NCBI RefSeq assembly: GCF_963169125.1
Contig: NC_084800.1
Span: forward strand, 149,788,397 to 149,852,396
Direction: 5' to 3'
Origin: Humulus lupulus
Lineage: Eukaryota; Streptophyta; Magnoliopsida; Rosales; Cannabaceae
Length of the DNA stretch: 64,000 nucleotides
The notes below the pieces were generated by a model. The model saw nothing but the letters and a program-made list of their open reading frames with translations. It was not told the DNA's origin and did not search any database. A program made the position numbers and the translations under genes. Position 1 is the first letter of the stretch, and every line of letters begins with the position of its first letter. This document shows, piece after piece, positions 43,492 through 56,390 of this stretch.

Positions 43492-45275
43492 GGTTCATCA
43501 ACTCATAAAACTCAAGCAAACACTCTCTCTTTCTCTCATTCTCTCTCATTCTCTCTCTAAACTCGTCATTGATTTTTGAAGACAACTTGAGTTCTAGAGC
43601 TCGAATTCAAGCAAGGTGAGAATCATAGTGATTCTGGAGAAGTCTAGAAGTTTTTCAACATAAATTTTAGCTGGGAAACAATTTTATCAGAGGTAATTTA
43701 AGGTTTTAAATTCTGAGTTTTTGGTTCTTGAATTTTTAGAGTTTTCTTTTAATTTTGAGTTTGGTTGATGTTTTGTTAAGTTTGAGGGCTGGGTTTTGAA
43801 GTTTGTGAGCTGCTGAGACCATTTATGTGGTCGAATTGTATTAAAATCGTGTTTTGGGTTGATTTTGGGGAGTTTAGAAATCTGGAAAACGTTGGGATTC
43901 TTCTGAACCGTGTTGGCACTGCAGTGTCGGGTAGGTTGCACTACGATGCATGCCTTATTCCTTTGTGCCTTGGGGCTCTCTGCCTAGAGGCACACCGCGT
44001 CTCTTTTAGCTGTGGGTCATGGCTCAAATTGGGAAAAGTTTCCAAATGAGGTTTTGAGTTACATAAACTCAGACATAAGGGCTCGGGAAGGACTCTACTA
44101 CTCAGCTTAGTAGAATTCGAGGTCTTAGAGGCTAGGACTCGATCCGGAAGCCTTTATTCGCTCATTATTGATGTTTATTCAGCTACGGTTGTGACTAGGG
44201 TTACCAATTGGCTCAACAAGAAATGGGTCGAGATACGTGTCTCGTTAAGGACTAGAGGTAAAAAAACTTGTATATCCAAATAAAGCACTTGATTGGTATG
44301 CTTATAAGCTTTGATCCATTTGTGAATATATGATATAAACAGATTTTAGGCAATCATGTTGAACGAGGGGTCGTTGGCTATCGCATTGAGAGTTGGGGCG
44401 CTCGATAATGTGTGTGGTACGCAGGACGTAAAGACGAGTCTTGGATAAGGGTCCAGTCCCTACTCCCCCAGCAAGAACCGCGAGCAGGATGCCTGAGTAC
44501 GCATGTGTCTTAGTTGGGCCACTCTGCAAGGCATGTGGAACGTAGGAAAAAAGGCAAGCATAATCTAAGGGTGTGGTCCCACTTGCCCGTCTAGAGCCGA
44601 GATTTGTGCGCTTGAGTATGCACTCACTCGACTGGGTTGTTCGGCAGGATTGTCTCCTGGAGCATGTAACTGAGAACTTGTACAATATGAGGGTGCGGTC
44701 CCCATTACTCAGCATGAATAGGTTATATGATTGAGATGAATACTCTCTGTTTAAACTATGGAATTTGTTTACAGTTTATATGATGGGAATGAATGTATCC
44801 AATATCTGTGAGGCATGCGTTTATTGCTTTTAATTATTAGAGTATATTGTTATACCTTGTGAGGTTTTCTTGTTGAGCCTTGGCTCACGGATGCTCTATG
44901 GTACATGTAAGGGCAAGGATAAGCTGGACTAGCCATGAGCTGGAGAGTTTGAAGGGCGATGTGTACATATGCATCCTACTCGACCGCCACGGTCGGGATT
45001 ACATGGAAGGAACTAGGGGTTGAACCCTATTTTGCCATCTAGGATGGCTATTTTGTTATGTGTTCGTCTTTTGTATGTTTATAAACTGTTCTTTGGGATC
45101 CCACGTTTATGTTAAGCTCTTTTAATGAAAAGTAATAATCTTTTAGCCAAAAAAATTTATTACCTAACTTTTGAGTTAGTTTAATTTCACTGTCTATGTC
45201 TAAATGACTCGTTTAGCGAGTTAAACACTATTTTAAACACATATCGTAACGGTCCTGGATTAGTAGGGCATTACA
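43492..45275 (+). repeat. K2 5' LTR (5'-truncated)
   Basis: Matches the K2 3' LTR from TTCATTAACTCAG (53353) onward and runs to GGGCATTACA at 45275. It includes a CT tract, a donor-like GAGGTAAAAAAACTTG near 44256, a repeat of about 120 bp near 44340-44710, and ATGTAAGGGCAAGG near 44905. Confidence 0.8.
44340..44710. repeat. Imperfect repeat of about 120 bp in the K2 LTR
   Basis: Three loose units marked by GGGTCCAGTCCCTACTC (about 44449), GGGTGTGGTCCCACTTG (about 44569) and GGGTGCGGTCCCCATTAC (about 44692). It sits just before the conserved GGTAAG-like block, as the repeats of S2 and S3 do. Confidence 0.6.
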
Positions 45276-45278
45276 ACT

Positions 45279-45290
45279 TGGTATCAGAGC
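45279..45290 (+). other. K2 primer binding site (initiator tRNA-Met)
   Basis: TGGTATCAGAGC three bases after the LTR. The leader to 45611 has no gene. Confidence 0.9.
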
Positions 45291-45611
45291 GGTCTAGGTT
45301 TACGTGTTCCTGAAGACTAGCTAGGCATGTACACTTGCCGCTAAAGTTAAGCTCAACTTAGGGTTTGATAATTATTGATATGATTATGTTCTTGTCTAAT
45401 TAGTTAATAAATAAATATTTTACCCACATGCTAGAGTAGAGGGCATGATATTTATATTGTTAAGAGCAGGGCTTATTAATTGATGCATGAATTATATGGG
45501 CATGTATTTTAGTACTATTGATGTATGTGAATGTTGTGTTGTTCGATTTTGACCATGGGACGGCTTCTGGATGTGATCATCATGCATTATAGGTCAAGTC
45601 ATTGACTGCAG

Positions 45612-47275
45612 ATGAACTCAGAGGTTATGTACACAAGGTAGTCAATGGGACCTGGCGGTGTTTATATTGAGGCCAAAAATGATAACCAGGGCCAGAGCCC
45701 TCTACCTAACCCTCAGAATTGACAGCAGGTGTTTACAGATATGAAAGCAAGATTTCAAAGGCAAGAGGAAGAGATCAGGTGGTTGAGACACCAGGTTCTG
45801 CCAGAGAACACTTCTTCCTTTGCTATGCCAAGAGTGGCACCAGTTTTGGCTCAACCTATGGTTGAGAACAAGTGGGAATTTCTATATGAGTTCAAAAACA
45901 TTACCCTCCATTTTTTGAGGGAGGCCTAGACCCATTCAGAGCTAAACAATGGATGGGAATGATCAGTTCCTTCCTCAAATTTATGGGGATGGTAGGCAAT
46001 GATAGAGTGATTTATGCTACGTATGTGTTACGGAAGGATAGCCGGACTTGGTGGGAAGTGGTACCCGAGACGCGAAATACAGCTTCAATGAGCTGGGAAG
46101 AATTCAGGCAGTTGTTTAATGAGAGGTACTACAATAACGAGTTAGGACTGTGAAGATGAATGAATTTAAGAATCTTGTTCATGGTAATATGATGTGACAG
46201 ATTATGTTAATAAATTTGATGGGTTGGCCAAATTTGCCTTTGATATGGTCCCAATGAACATGGCTCAAAAGGAATATTTGAGGATTGAATTTGGGATAGG
46301 TCAGAGTGTCAGGGCCACCCAGTACATGAGATCTCTACCTATGCACATGGAAAGTCCCTTGTTGTTGAAGGCACAGGAAACAAGATATGGAGGGAAAGCG
46401 TCAAAGGGCACAGAGCTCACATGGTGATACCTCTGTTTATTGGGTCAGACAGGGGCGGAGGCCCCAGTGATCTACAAAAAAAGGTACTAGACATATTCAG
46501 TACCCCTGGACTAGAAAAGAGGTTATGAGATGCTCAGATAGGCCATCAGGGTGAGGGCGAGGATTGGAAAATATACCCGAAATGCGCTCGGTGCAGGAGG
46601 CACCATTTGGGAGAATGCCGAGCGAGGGCATGTTTTTTATGTGGGATGGTTGGGAACCTTAGGAAGGATTTCCCAAGGCTGAGGAAGAAAAAAACCAAAG
46701 GCAGCGGACAGCTTGACTCCAACTCGAGTGTTTGCTATGACGCAGTCATAGGCTCAGGCTAGTCCCTCTCTAGTTCTGATTCTTATATTATGCTGATTGG
46801 TTCTGGTGCCATATACTTCTTTGCATCTAGCAGAGGCCTAGATATATTGTATTGATTATGTGACTATGGTGTGATTAGAGATTGGCACCCTATCACCTAC
46901 TGGAGAACTGGTAAATTCTTAAGAGATGGGTCAGATTATTATGGGTAAAGATTCATCGATAGAATTAATAAGAGTTGGTTATAAAAGACTTTGACATGAC
47001 TCTGAGTATAGACTGGATTAGCCAGTGAAGTTTCAGATGGGTTTTCTAAGGAGTAATAGGGATTGTTATCATGTCAGGGGATTGAGTTTGTCATGAGACT
47101 GACATAGGGATAGAACTGGTATTCGAGGTATCAGAGAATGGCTCTAGCATAATGGACATAATTGGAAGTATAATTATAAGAACAACCAATTTGGGGTTTA
47201 CCAGATCTAGCTTCTCACTAGGGGATACACCGGTGTAGGTTGATAAAGAAAGAAGTTAATACATTGACGATGTGT
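45612..47275 (+). pseudogene. gag: K2 gag, protease and start of RT (decayed)
   Basis: Gag start MNSEVMYTR at 45612, then a shift; the capsid region is at 45729-46153 (WEFLYEFK, DRVIYATYVLRKDSRTWWE, SWEEFRQLFNERYYN) and 46194-46427. The knuckle near 46626-46670 has lost ligands: it reads CFLCGMVGNLRKDF, so the His and last Cys are gone. The protease near 46790 reads LIGSGAIY, with the active Asp replaced by Gly. RT begins near 47200 and is cut by A1. Confidence 0.8.
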
Positions 47276-47283
47276 ACTAAATA

Positions 47284-49477
47284 TGTTAGGAACGAGTTTC
47301 CTAATACGCAGCGGAATGGTGGTGTGGTTGGCCCAGTGTACAACAAAAAATTTGTAACATATTTAAACTACCTTTAAATATGCAGATCCATTAATATACA
47401 TACATTAATCATAAACAAGATAAGGATAGAATTCATACCTCTTGAAGCCTATCAAGTATCATTGCTATCTTTTTGTATTTAGAACGATCTTCCTATCCAA
47501 GCCGCTCCCACGTACTCACACCGAGATCTTCCAACGCGTTCTCTACACCTCAAGAAATGTGTGGGCACTTAGAGAATGAAGGATAGTTTATTTGTGATTC
47601 TACTTGATGTACTCAACACATGAGATCAAGAGAATAAGCTTGAGAATTGGTTCTTTATTTTTAGGAAGAGAAAACTATCATTATATTTTTCACAGAGTGA
47701 ATGTTCAGAGTTGTCTTACACATCTTATCTGAATATTTTTCTGATTAGTCATACTTAAAAGAAAATATTCAAATTAAAAAAAAAATCTGTAACCATTTTA
47801 CAATTTACTTTTTAATTAATTAATTATTCTATTAATGAAAAAATCCAAAAACAAAATTTTGAATTATCTATTAATTAATTAATTAAATAAATAAAAATGA
47901 AAATCTCATCCCTGAAAATGCCCTACACGCCACACACAATCCATGGACTGTGTGTGGACGTGTAGCTTCCTAATTTTTAGGGATATTGGTTTTCAAATTT
48001 ATTTAATTATTTATTCAAATTACTTTGTCAGATAAGATCTAACAACCTGATAACTAATTCAAATTAATTATCTTTTTAATTAATTATCAAATATAATTAA
48101 TTATTTGAATAAATATTAATCTTTCAAATTCAAATCCAATTTGAACTTATCAGATTATTATCTCCCACTCAAATAAAGATATTTAATTAATTCTACCAAT
48201 TAATTAAATCCAAAAATTTTTAAAATAAATATTTAATTTATTATAATTTCGAAATTAATTTAATTATTTAATATAATTTCGAAAATTATACAATAATTAA
48301 ATATTAATTAATTTTTTTAACTACAACTAATTTGTAATTAATTAATTAATCACTATTATCATATAATTGCATATTTGGCCTGAAGAACAAGTTTCTTCTT
48401 AAATATGTCTTTAAAATATTTTCCCTTCATATCAATTCTTACCTTGAACAGTGTTGATAGAGCCGCTATGGGGACCTATGGACCTATAATTCCAAGCTCC
48501 AATAGATTTGAGATTATTAATTAAACTCTTTAATTAAATAATCTTAATTTATTAATCTCATGATTATTCCACTATAAATATGAGACTGCACTCTTGTAAT
48601 TATAGACATTTCATTTACTGAGTACTTTATAATCATAAAGTGTCCATTGATATAATCATTGCATACAACTTGACCCTCTAAAAATGGTTCATAATTAATC
48701 GGGAAATAAATTACCGTTTTACCCTTTTAATTATCTCTTGTTTCCTTAAGTACCATTGACTCTACTAGTGAAGGTTAATTCATAACTAAATTATGAATTT
48801 GACCTCAATAACCTTTCAGTCCCAAAAGTCAACCCTTAAGAGAACCATCATTCAATCTCTTGCGAGAAGGCATAGATTCCATATTTGTATACTATGTCCC
48901 CAGCCATCTATATTAATGAGTTCCCAAAACAAAAGTTTCTAGCCTGATCATTCTGACAGACCCTAACAAGTGAATCAAAGAACTCATATAACATAAACAG
49001 GAGTTCATAGTATCTTCCGGATTAAGATCTATTTGTATATGATCATCAGTTGATATATTTAATTAATACTTCGAAACGGTATTTAACTAAGTATTAATAA
49101 ACATGTCTTGTCCAGTTCTATATATTCTCTAATATATAAAGCACCTCCACTAAAGTGTCTTACCACACTAGTGATCCGGATCTAGATCACATGTATTCAT
49201 AATACTAGTGGACTGTACTTGCAGTAATTAATCTAAAGATTCCATAATTTCATTTTACTGCGAACTATTCAAGTTCATTTATCTCAAACACAATCCTCCT
49301 GTACCAATACGTGTTTGAGATCACATATATGAACTTAGGAATTTTCCTTATATTTACTTAATATTATCACAGAATAATATAGTCCATAAAATATATGCAT
49401 AACAAATTCAATTTATTTATTTATTTCATTAAAACAATAATGTCTACTACATATGCTTTCAGGGCACATTTCCAACA
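47284..49477 (-). repeat. A1 3' LTR (2194 bp)
   Basis: On the minus strand from TGTTGGAAATG (49477) to …GTTCCTAACA (47284). Very A/T-rich; no ORF of note. On the minus strand the LTR is preceded by a purine-rich AGGGCAAGTGGGAGATT tract (49478-49496). Confidence 0.8.
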
Positions 49478-49491
49478 ATCTCCCACTTGCC

Positions 49492-50742
49492 CTAAAGCAA
49501 ATGATGCATCTCTCTCATTCCCATGTTTCTTACATGCTCCTTAAAAGATTTTATGGATAAAGTCTTTGTGAAAGGATCTGCAAGATTATGCTCTGAAGCT
49601 ATCTTCATAACTGCGACATCTCCTCGATGAACTATCTCTCTTAGCAAGTGATACTTCCTCTCGATGTGCTTTCCCCTCTTGTGACTCTGTGGTTCCTTTG
49701 AGTTAGCTACTGCCCCACTATTGTCACAGTATAGGGCTAGTGGCTTATCCACATCTAGTACAACTTCCAGATCGGAATAGAACTTTTTGAGCCACACAGC
49801 CTCCTTAACTGCTTCACAAGCCGCTATATACTCAGCTTCCATGGTGGAGTCTGCAATGCTGGTTTGTTTCATACTTCGCCAGACTATCGCTCCTCCTCCA
49901 AGAGTAAACACTGATCCAGAAGTCGATTTCCGACTGTCTCTGTCTGATTGAGAATCAGAATCAGTGTAACCAGTGGGGTTCAGGTCTCCACCTGAATATA
50001 CAAGCATATAATCTCTAGTATTTCTAAGATACTTGAGAATATTATTTACTGCAGTCCAATGACTCAATTCAGGATTCGATTGATAACGGCTGACTATCCC
50101 TACTGCATAACAAATGTCAGGTCTTGTACACAACATGGCGTACATTAGACTGCCTACTGCTGAGGCATAGGGATATTGTCTCATGTCTTCCTCTTCCTGA
50201 GGTGTTTTGGGACACTGCTCTTTGGAAAGGAATACTCCAGAACGGGTTGGCATATCACCCTTTTTGGAGTTTTGCATATTAAAGCGTTCTAGCATCTTAT
50301 CAATATAAGTTGCTTGAGACAATGCCAAAGTTTTGTTCTGTCTATCTCTAAGAATCTTAATGCCCAGAACATACTTGGCTTCTCCCAAATCTTTCATTTG
50401 GAATTGTTCAGCTAACCAGTTCTTTACTTTTGATAATGATGTTACGTCATTTCCAATCAATAAATATCATCAACATAAAGAACGAGGAATACTACTACAC
50501 CATCTCTGATTTGTTTATAGACACAAGGTTCGTCAACGTTTTGTTCAAAACCAAACATTTTAATTGTGTCATCAAATCTAAGATTCCAAGATCTAGAATC
50601 TTGTTTGAGTCCATAAATGGATCTAAGAAGCTTGCAAACCTTTTGCTCTTGACCTTTTAACTCGAACCCTTCTGGTTGATACATGTAAATGGTTCCGTCA
50701 AGGTAGCTATTCAGAAAAGCTATTTTTACATCTCCAGTAGAC
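49492..50742 (-). pseudogene. pol: A1 copia reverse transcriptase and RNase H (partial)
   Basis: RT begins mid-domain near 50742 (DVKIAFLNSYLDGTIY), continues with KVCKLLRSIYGLKQDSRSWN and LYVDDI (catalytic YVDD near 50470), then a TGA/shift near 50457. The frame 50460-49492 is open for 322 codons: WLAEQFQMKDLGEAKYVLGI, YASAVGSLMYAMLCTRPDI, then RNase H GYTDSDSQSDRDSRKSTSG, STMEAEYIAACEA, LYCDNSGAV, HNLADPFTK. It ends at the stop by the polypurine tract. Confidence 0.9.
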
Positions 50743-50745
50743 TGT

Positions 50746-52740
50746 ACACAAATAGAGGGAACACAGATGGTATGTCAAATCCAAGAAGCACATGTTCTGG
50801 TTACTTCAGGTGACATTCTTTAGTCACATTGTTTGCGAGAATGGGGTTAAGGTGGATCAACCAGAGTTGAGGAATTTATAAATGTGCTAAGCTCGGTAAT
50901 TCTTGTGTGGATTATAAGTTTCCTTTTAGGGAGGGGATATTAGCAGTGTTTTATAGAAGAATCCTCAAGGATTGCTACACCATTAACAAAGTGGACATGT
51001 AATAATTTGAGGTATGTATGGTTAGACAGATATGAGAATAGCTTCCAGGGGTTGAAGTAATGTTTGACTGCTACTCTAATGAAGAGTCTTCCATCATAAC
51101 AAAAGTCGTTTGGGGTGTATTATGATGCACTAATCCAAGGATTTGGTTGTATCCTTATGAGAGCTAAAACAGTGATTGCCCATGCGTCACAACAGTTGAC
51201 AAGACAGAAACGAAAGTACCGTACACATGGTTTGATAATTAGTGGCAATGGTATTTGCACTGAAGATGTGGTGATACTAAGAAGTGTAAGATACACTACT
51301 TATAAGAATTCGAAGTATCTTGTTACTCAGAAGGGTTTGAATGTGAGACAGAAATTTTGATTAGAGTTGGTAAAGGATTATGACTTTGAATTCTCTGTCA
51401 TCCAGGGAAAGCCAATGTAGTTGTAGATGTTTTAAGCCGGAGGGATCCGGAACAGTTATTCAATTTTGGATTGATATCTAGAAAGTTGACAGAGAATATG
51501 ATTAGAATGGGAATCCAGTCGGCAGTGGGCCAGTTAACCAGCTTTACCTTATTGTCTACTCTTATGGAGAAAGTAAAGGAAGGTCGGACAAGTGATCCTC
51601 AGTTGATGAGACATAGAAAGGACATCCTAGCTAGAGTGGCTAAGGATCGTACAGTTACAGAGACAAATATATTAAGGTACAAGGGTCGGATCTAGGTTTT
51701 GATGGATGTGTTTATGGATGAGAAATTCTGGATGAATTCTATATTACACTTTATTCACTGTTTCCAGGCACTTTGAGGATGTATCAGGATGTAAAAGCTT
51801 TGTATTGGTGGCCTAAAATGAAGATAGATATGATTGACTATGTGGCTAAGTACCTAGTATGTCAGAAGAGGAGAACTGAGTAATAAAGACTAGTAGGGCT
51901 ATTATATCCTCTGGGTGTTGCTGAGTGGAAATGGGAGGACATTGATATGCACCCCATAGTTGGACTCCCCAGGATAGTGGGTCAATATGATTCTGCCTTA
52001 ATGATTGTGAATTAATGTATTAAGTTAGCTCATCTTTTATCAGTGAGGCCAAACTTTACAGTGGATTAATATGTAGAATTGTAAGTGAAAGAGATTGTGC
52101 GACTTTGTGGGAATCCAAAGTCTATTATGTCAGATCAGAGACTCCACCTTTAGAAGGTTATAGATACCTGATAAAAGTTTAATGCCAGTTAGCATCCTCA
52201 GACAGATGGATGATCTGAGGGAATGATTCACATATTGACAAACATGCTTTGGGCATTTGTATTGTACATTGAATGGTCCTTGAATTAGGGTATATATCAT
52301 TGGATGGTTGGATTAGTTCTATATGGAATGTGTATGGTAAGAAATTTAGACTCACCCCTCTAAAGTGGGTGAGAGAAAATATCTGGGTCCCGAAATGGTT
52401 AAGTAGACCAGTAAGTTCGGTGAGAAGATTAGAGCTCGGATGCTTGCTATTCAAAGTAGATAAAAGAGCTACGCTGGTCTTTAGCATAGGGATATAAGGA
52501 TCCAAGTTGGGAACTATGCCTTCTTTCAAGTTTCACCTTTGAGGGAAGGAAGCAATTTGGAATTAGGGCAAGTTGAGCCCTAGGTTTGTCAAACCTTTTA
52601 AGATCATGGAGAGGGTCTGAGACTATAGAAAGATTTATTCTATGGGAAACACAGTAAGGTTGAGTAAGCAACCTGAAAACTAGAGGTAGATATACGGGAT
52701 CGGTATTCGAAACTATTCAAATAAATTTCAAAGGCGAAAT
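50746..52740 (+). pseudogene. pol: K2 RT end, RNase H and integrase (decayed)
   Basis: Resumes in the RT thumb (REHRWYVK-like, matching K3 at about 59100). RNase H at 51112-51450: YYDALIQGFGCILMRAKTVIAHASQQL and a damaged ADVLSRR. Integrase from 51760 (DVKALYWWPKMKIDM, CQKRR), then PLGVAEWKWEDI near 51920; later parts are recognisable only by alignment to K3. No frame longer than about 116 codons survives on either strand. The minus ORF at 52179-52529 is a shadow. Confidence 0.75.
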
Positions 52741-52745
52741 TTTTG

Positions 52746-52760
52746 TAAGGAGGGGAAAGT
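52746..52760 (+). other. K2 polypurine tract
   Basis: TAAGGAGGGGAAAGT directly before the 3' LTR. Confidence 0.85.
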
Positions 52761-53995
52761 TGTAACGTCCCAAAATTCCTAATAAGGCTTATTGCCTTGA
52801 TTATGGGGCCAGAAAGGTATTATTGAACTATTATGTGATTTTAATTGATTAATTATGTGATTATGTGAATTTCATGGGTTGTATTATTATATGATTGATT
52901 TTGCGTGTTTAAGAGTATTAAATGTGTTTATAAGCCTGTTTCTGGTAAAAAGGGCATCGTTGTAATTCTAGCCCGCTGAGGATATGCCTGTGATTGTATG
53001 TGATATATGCTTGAGTCCACGCTGTTATTTGGGTATATTTGAGATATTCGGTAGGAGACGACCATTTTTAGCAAGATTGCGGTTTAGTCACAACGGAGAT
53101 TAATACCCGGATCGAGGTGAGCAAAGGGGGTATTCTGGGTGATCTGGTGAGTCACCGCGACTTATTAGTATGTGTCATATTTTGCGAAAAATAGTGGGAT
53201 TTGGAGTTTAGTGGAATTATCAGGGGGATTTTTAGAATAGAGCGAGATTAGAGAGTAAACATGACATTTTTGCCTTTATGTGGTGTTGAGAGAGGAATGG
53301 ATTAAGCAGTATTTTGGTCATTTGGGACCATTAGAATATACGAGTTAGAGTAAGTTCATTAACTCAGAAAACTCAAGCAAACTCTCGCTCTCTCTCTCTC
53401 TCTCTCGTTCTCTCTCTTTCTCTCTCTAAAATCCTCATTGATTTTTAAAGACATCTTGAGTTCTAGAGCTCGACTTCAAGCGGGGTAAGAATCATAGTGA
53501 TTCTGGAGAAGTCTAGAATTTTTTAAGCATAACTTTCAGCTGGGAAATAGTTTTATCACAACTAATTTAGGGTCTTAAATTCTGAGTTTTTGGTTCCTGT
53601 GAATTTGAGTTTGGTTGATGTTTTGTTAAGTTTAAGGGTTGGGTTTTATTATTTGTGAGCTGCAGAGACCATTTCTTTGGTCGAATTGTATTAAGATCAT
53701 GTGTTGGGACGATTTTGGGGAGTTTAGAAATCTGGAAAACACTAGAATTCTAGGTTCGTGGGGTCGTGTCGTGGCACTTTACTTGTGGCATCGTGGCCCG
53801 CATGAACTCAAAGGTGCTTTTCTTGCTGCTGCGACGTCGGGTAGGCTGCGTCGCGGCACGTGCTTTGTGCCTTTGTGGCTTTGAGATCTTTTCCTAGAGG
53901 CGTGTCGCAGCAATTTTAGGGGCGAGTCACGGCTCAAATTGGGCAAAGTGGCCAAATGAGGTTTTGAGTTGCGAGAACACTAATTTAAGGGCTCA
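52761..53995 (+). repeat. K2 3' LTR, 5' part (cut by K3)
   Basis: Starts TGTAACGTCCC with the usual inverted repeat. A CT tract lies at 53387-53430 and GC/CG-rich words at 53760-53935. Homology with the 5' LTR (to about 44084) stops at GGGCTCA, where the K3 LTR begins. Confidence 0.85.
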
Positions 53996-56375
53996 TGTAA
54001 TGCCCCGAAATCCCTAATGCGGTTTAATGACTGGATTAGTAGGTCGAGAGGGTCATAATTGCTTTACTATGCCATTAAATGATTATATTCATGTTTATGT
54101 GAATTATATTATAATATGATGTTAAATGCATGTATGTGGGTCCACATTTTATTACAGAGGTGTTTTGGTAATTTGGCCCGCTGGGGGCGTAATTTTATTT
54201 CTGTATGCATGTCGGTGACCTATTGTTGAGTCCTCATTATAATGTGGATTTGTTCAAGCCATTCGGCATGAGACGATCTTAAGTGAAAATTAGTAGTTTA
54301 GCCATAACGGGATTAAGTTCGGGGCTCGGGGCGAGTCTCTGGGTGATTTTAATTATTAGAGCGTTGCCGGGAATTAAAGGGTAACGGGATATGAATTATT
54401 GGTAATTAAGAATATCGAGAATAGCGGGAATAGGAGGGTGTTAATTATGATTAATGAAATAGGTGAGAAATGTCGATTTTGCCCTTGGGAGCCTTTAGAA
54501 ATCTTTATTTGAGCTAGGGGTATTTTGGTCTTTTCACCCCTAGGATAGTATTAAGCCATTGAAGGCTGTAGAAGGAAGGGGAAAAATAGAGTATCAAAAT
54601 TAGCTGTCGTGCACCATTTCTCTTCATTTTCTCTTTGGATTTTTTAGCTTAAGTTGAGGAATCGAGCTTAAGAAATAAGTCTTGAGGGCTTGGGAGTGTG
54701 TTCCACCATTGAAGAGCATCATAACCTGAGCTTAAGCTAAGATTCTAGCCATTAAATTCCTGGTTTGCTCTGTTTTTGTCTTGGTTTTCAGTTGAGATTT
54801 CTAGGTTGGTTGAATAGTTTTGATTGGAGTTTTTGGCTAGGGTTCATGGGGTTGTGATTCCTAGGACATGTGGGGATGGTTTTTGGGTTCATTTGGCACT
54901 TAATTTGATGTTTGGAAGCATTGGAATCAGGTTGGGAATGAAGGAGTCGAAGGAGGAAAGTTCAGGGGAAAATCTGGCTGGGTGTAGCGCTACAGCGCCC
55001 ACAAGGGGGCGCTACAGCGCTACCCAGGGTTTAGTTTTGGGTGTTTTGGTTCTGAGATGAGCGCTGAGGTGCTACTCTGTTACTTCAGAATCCCGTTTTG
55101 AGTGTTTTTAAGGGATTTTGGCTCGGGGTTTCAATACTTAAGGCCCGGGATCGAATCTACTCACCGTGTGGGTACATTGCGGGGTCCCGAGAGTGGGGTT
55201 AGTTCAAGACCCTTTCATTGTTGATTTTCATTAATGGAGGTTATAATTGGTTATGATTAGGTAACTGCTAAGGAATCAAAAGGTCAATCATTCTCAGGGG
55301 TCGTTCTTGTTCTATTTCTCGCTCGAACTAGAGGTAAGAAAATTGCACCTTATATATATGACATGCATGGCTATTGTTGAGGCATGTTGAGTGTTTAAAT
55401 GTGGACATGGATTGCATATTAAATGCTAGCAGATGTTGTTTACTTGTGTATGGTACTGACTATTCAGAATCGTCATTGGTCGCGTATTACTGACCTAAGA
55501 GTCAGGAACGACATAAGCGTTGAGATCGCAGAGCCGATAAAAGATTAGATCTAATCGATATCAGCAATGAATGACTCTGGGAGCATTAATACTGGACCGA
55601 CCCTAAGGTTGATGAAAATTATAAGCGCTTGACTAGTCTAGGACTAGTTACTCAGAGTCAGGGCTGAAGGCCTAGGTGACTGCTTGTCACGTGGCTAGGG
55701 AGCAGAATCCCATGGTTGTGACTCTATGGTCATGCGGTAGGTTATATTGGTGACTGGTTCATCAAGCACCTGTCTTGATAAGCTAGTGAAAGGATCACTC
55801 ATTTGTAAAGCCCTGGTGACCCTATCGTCACATGGCTAATGGGAACGGAACCTACTTTAGTGACTTTTCTAATTGTCACTTCTCTAATTTGGACTAAAAG
55901 TCCTGAATGATTATTATGATCATTGTTGATATTATATTCATGCGTTATAGTGTTTTCTTGTTGGGCTTTGGCTCATGGATGCTATGTGGTGTAGGTAAAG
56001 GGAAAGAAAAGCTCACCCAGCCTTGAGTGGAGAGCTTAGGTGGTGTTGTGTACATAAACGGCTGCTTGACCACCACGACCAAGGAGTTCTTAGAGGAACT
56101 AGGGGGTTTACCCTCTTTTTGCCGCTTAGGTCAGTGGGTTGTAAATTTCAAACTATAATGACCATTTTGAGTTGTAAATAACTTGTAAATGTTTTGATGG
56201 GCCCATGAACAGTTTTATGTTTTAAATAAAATATATCATTTCCTTTTTATTGGTTTTCCACCTTACCCTGTTAATAACACCTAGAAGCACATTTTTAACC
56301 AAAGAACTCGGGTAGTGAGTTAAATTCACGATTTAACGTTCACCGTAACTGTCCTAGGGTAACCAAGGCGTTACA
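53996..56375 (+). repeat. K3 5' LTR (2380 bp)
   Basis: TGTAATGCCCCG … GGCGTTACA. It contains GGGGCTCGGGGCGAGTC (hairpin block, about 54332), GC words with GCGCTACAGCGC palindromes (54978-55020), donor-like GAGGTAAGAAAATTGCACC (55330-55349), and GTAGGTAAAGGGAAAG (about 55990). Left flank GCTCA; the right flank is not available for a duplication test. Confidence 0.88.
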
Positions 56376-56378
56376 ACT

Positions 56379-56390
56379 TGGTATCAGAGC
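56379..56390 (+). other. K3 primer binding site (initiator tRNA-Met)
   Basis: TGGTATCAGAGC, three bases after the LTR. The leader to 56802 is non-coding. Confidence 0.9.

Larger units (their letters stand above)
47284..50742 (-). mobile_element. A1: truncated Ty1/copia element (Angela-like)
   Basis: Minus-strand fragment with the 3' half of pol and one 2194-bp LTR; gag, protease, integrase and the other LTR are absent. Angela-like because the LTR opens TGTTGGAAATGTGCCCTGA, close to the Angela consensus opening as I recall it, and is long. K2 sequence resumes near 50746 about 350 bp further along RT than where it stopped, so one deletion removed the copia 5' half together with part of K2, including its FIDD box. 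Confidence 0.75.
43492..53995 (+). mobile_element. K2: decayed chromovirus, interrupted by copia A1
   Basis: 5' LTR fragment, initiator tRNA-Met primer site, gag, protease, RT with a deletion, RNase H, integrase, polypurine tract and 3' LTR cut by K3. There are stops and shifts throughout. The left LTR starts abruptly inside T3, missing about 590 bp compared with the 3' LTR. Confidence 0.8.

Noticed and set aside
54824..55060. ORF of 78 codons in the K3 LTR
   Set aside because: Crosses the GC-word palindromes, shows no domain, and is not kept in related LTRs.
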